Assembly (NCBI GenBank): GCA_937928775.1
Contig: CALFVI010000015.1
Coordinates: 1-64,000, forward strand
Source: an uncultured Elioraea sp.
GTDB taxonomy: Bacteria > Pseudomonadota > Alphaproteobacteria > Acetobacterales > Acetobacteraceae
DNA length: 64,000 nucleotides
Reading direction: 5' to 3'
Shown here: in pieces, positions 62,029 to 64,000 of the stretch
Layout: every line of letters begins with the position of its first letter
Numbering within the stretch: the stretch's first letter is position 1
The notes under the pieces: generated by a model
What the model saw: only the letters and a program-made list of their open reading frames with translations
Database searches by the model: none
Told to the model about the DNA's origin: nothing
Program-made: the position numbers and the translations under genes

Positions 62029-63903
62029 GTGGTCGCGCGCGTGGACTTCCTCCTCGTCCAGTTCCTCACCGGGCTCGCCAACGCTTCCGCCCTGTTCCTG
62101 ATCGCCTCTGGGCTGACGGTGATCTTCGGCGTGACTCGCGTGGTGAACTTCGCGCACGGCTCGTTCTACATGCTTGGCGCCTATCTCTCCTGGACCATTG
62201 TGCGCGCGCTGTGGGACTGGGGCGGGCGCGAGCCGTGGCTGTTCGTGCTGGGGATTCTGCTCGCCGCACTCGCGGTTGGGGCGATCGGCGCGCTGGTCGA
62301 AATCCTTCTGCTGCGGCGAATCTACCGTGCGCCGGAACTTTTCCAGCTCCTCGCCACCTTCGGCGTGGTGCTGATCGTGCAGGACATTACCCTCGCCCTC
62401 TGGGGGCCCGAGGATCTGCCTCTGCCGCGACCGCGCTGGCTGCGCGCCTTCATCGAGGTCGCGGGCGAACGCTTCCCCCTCCACGACCTGATCCTGATCT
62501 TCGTCGGCCCTGCCGTGCTCGGCCTCCTTTGGCTGCTCTTCCAGCGCACGCGCTTCGGCATCCTGGTGCGCGCCGCGACCGAGGACCGCGAGATGGTTGC
62601 GGCCCTCGGTGTCGATCAGCGCGCACTCTTCACCGGCGTGTTTTTCCTCGGTTCCACCCTCGCAGGGCTCGGCGGGGCGATCGTGCTGCCGTCGCAGAGC
62701 GCCAACCTGCAGATGGACCTCGCCATCATCGCCGAGGCCTTCGTCGTCGTCGTGGTGGGCGGCATGGGCAGCGTGCCCGGCGCCTTCCTCGCCTCGCTCC
62801 TGATCGCCGAGGTGCAGGCCTTCGGCATCGTGCTCGTGCCGAAGGCGACCCTCGTGCTCGTGTTCTTGGTCATGGCGGCGGTGCTGATGGTTCGCCCCTA
62901 CGGCCTGCTCGGCCGCCCGCAGGCGCATGCGCGCGCGCCTGCGGGAAGTGTCTCCCCCGTGGTTCGCGCCGCGCCGGTTGTGTTGAAGGTGGTGGGCGCG
63001 GCTGCGCTCGCCCTCGCCGCTGCGGCTCCGCTCTATGCCGGGCCCTATGGGCTGACGGTGCTGACCGAACTCGCCGTGTTCATCCTGTTTGCGGCAAGCC
63101 TCCATCTCCTCATGGGCCCTGGCGGGGTGGTGAGTTTCGGGCACGCTGCCTATTTCGGGCTTGGCGCCTACGGCGCTGCGCTGGGCGTTCGTTTCCTTGC
63201 CGTTCCGATGGAGGCGGGGCTCGTGCTGGCCCCCCTGCTTGCCGGCCTGTTCGGCCTCGTGTTCGGCTGGTTTGTGGTGCGTCTGTCCGGCGTCTATCTC
63301 GCCATGCTCACGCTTGCCTTTGCGCAGATCGTGTGGGCGGCGGCCTTCCAGTGGGTAGAACTGACCGGCGGAGACAACGGGATCCTCGGCGTGTGGCCCT
63401 CGCCCTGGGCGCGTGACAAGGCGCTCTTTCTGTGGCTTGCGCTCGCGCTGTGCCTCGGCGCCACGCTCCTTCTGCGCCGTGCCATCTATGCCCCGTTCGG
63501 CTACGCGCTGCGGGCGGCGCGCGACTCCGAACTCCGCGCCGAGGCGATCGGCCTCGATGCCGCGCGTCTGCGCCTCGTCGCCTTCGTGATCGCCGCCACC
63601 AGCGCCGGCATCGCGGGCGGTGTCTACGCCTACGCCAAAGGCAGCGTGTTCCCGACCTACATCTCGATCCCGAAATCGGTCGATGCCCTGCTCATGGTTC
63701 TCTTGGGTGGCGTGCAGACCGTCTCGGGCCCGATCGTCGGTGCGATCGCATTTCACGGCCTTTTCCTTACGCTTCTGCAGTGGGTAGAGTGGTGGCGCGC
63801 CGCTTTGGGCCTTGCCATCGTTGCCCTCGTGCTCGCCTTCCCCGAAGGCATCGCCGGTTTCGTGCAGAGGCGGTGGGAAGCCCGCTTCGGGGCTACCTCG
63901 TGA
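62029..63903 (+). CDS. Fused LivH-LivM ABC transporter permease
   Basis: LivH part (ALFLIASGLTVIFGVTRVVNFAHGSFYMLGAYL) joined in-frame to LivM part (LMGPGGVVSFGHAAYFGLGAYGAALGV), 624 aa. Confidence 0.93.
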   Translation: MVARVDFLLVQFLTGLANASALFLIASGLTVIFGVTRVVNFAHGSFYMLGAYLSWTIVRALWDWGGREPWLFVLGILLAALAVGAIGALVEILLLRRIYRAPELFQLLATFGVVLIVQDITLALWGPEDLPLPRPRWLRAFIEVAGERFPLHDLILIFVGPAVLGLLWLLFQRTRFGILVRAATEDREMVAALGVDQRALFTGVFFLGSTLAGLGGAIVLPSQSANLQMDLAIIAEAFVVVVVGGMGSVPGAFLASLLIAEVQAFGIVLVPKATLVLVFLVMAAVLMVRPYGLLGRPQAHARAPAGSVSPVVRAAPVVLKVVGAAALALAAAAPLYAGPYGLTVLTELAVFILFAASLHLLMGPGGVVSFGHAAYFGLGAYGAALGVRFLAVPMEAGLVLAPLLAGLFGLVFGWFVVRLSGVYLAMLTLAFAQIVWAAAFQWVELTGGDNGILGVWPSPWARDKALFLWLALALCLGATLLLRRAIYAPFGYALRAARDSELRAEAIGLDAARLRLVAFVIAATSAGIAGGVYAYAKGSVFPTYISIPKSVDALLMVLLGGVQTVSGPIVGAIAFHGLFLTLLQWVEWWRAALGLAIVALVLAFPEGIAGFVQRRWEARFGATS

Positions 63904-64000
63904 GCACGTCCGCTCCCGTCCTCGAGGCGCGCGGCCTCATCAAGCGCTTCGGTGGCGTGATCGCCGTCGATCAGGTGTCGCTTGCCGTGAAGGCGGGCGA
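63900..64000 (+). CDS. LivG-type ABC transporter ATP-binding protein, N-terminal fragment (runs off window)
   Basis: VSTSAPVLEARGLIKRFGGVIAVDQVSLAVKAG; GTGA overlap with permease stop. Confidence 0.85.
   Translation, partial: MSTSAPVLEARGLIKRFGGVIAVDQVSLAVKAG

Noticed and set aside
61915-63756. 613-aa minus-strand His/Glu-rich ORF
   Set aside because: Antisense shadow of the LivHM permease; charged low-complexity composition is typical of antisense to TM-encoding DNA.

Overview
High-GC alphaproteobacterial chromosomal segment. Gene content and order (tol-ruv-yebC, rel/rpoZ, era/rnc/lepB/acpS, che cluster, Liv-type transporter) suggest a Rhodospirillales/Acetobacteraceae-like organism; that placement is inference. 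Most of the window is ordinary core genome read at protein level: partial tolA-tolR-tolQ-ybgC-ruvBAC-yebC, zapA with a probable 6S RNA, class I aldolase-thiE, recO-era-rnc-lepB-acpS, metE, sodB, pdxJ, rel-rpoZ, malQ with a CUT1 sugar ABC transporter, tRNA-Lys, gyrA/coaD, a cheA-W-Y-B-R cluster, moaA, NAD kinase, and a xanthine-dehydrogenase-like/6-hydroxynicotinate-reductase-like catabolic cluster feeding into a Liv-type transporter. Two riboswitches are visible: cobalamin upstream of metE and TPP upstream of a ThiY-like gene. The most unusual item is a ~101-aa ORF at 41198..41503 made of four perfect 18-aa repeats (VRLGGMAPALKPIADAGS) plus a partial fifth. It has a good RBS and a downstream hairpin, and is divergent from a large BTAD/TPR SARP-like regulator. 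All nucleotide differences between its repeats are synonymous. It is followed by about 2.2 kb with no recognisable intact gene. It may be a multi-core secreted or modified peptide precursor or another undescribed repeat peptide; function is not established from sequence.
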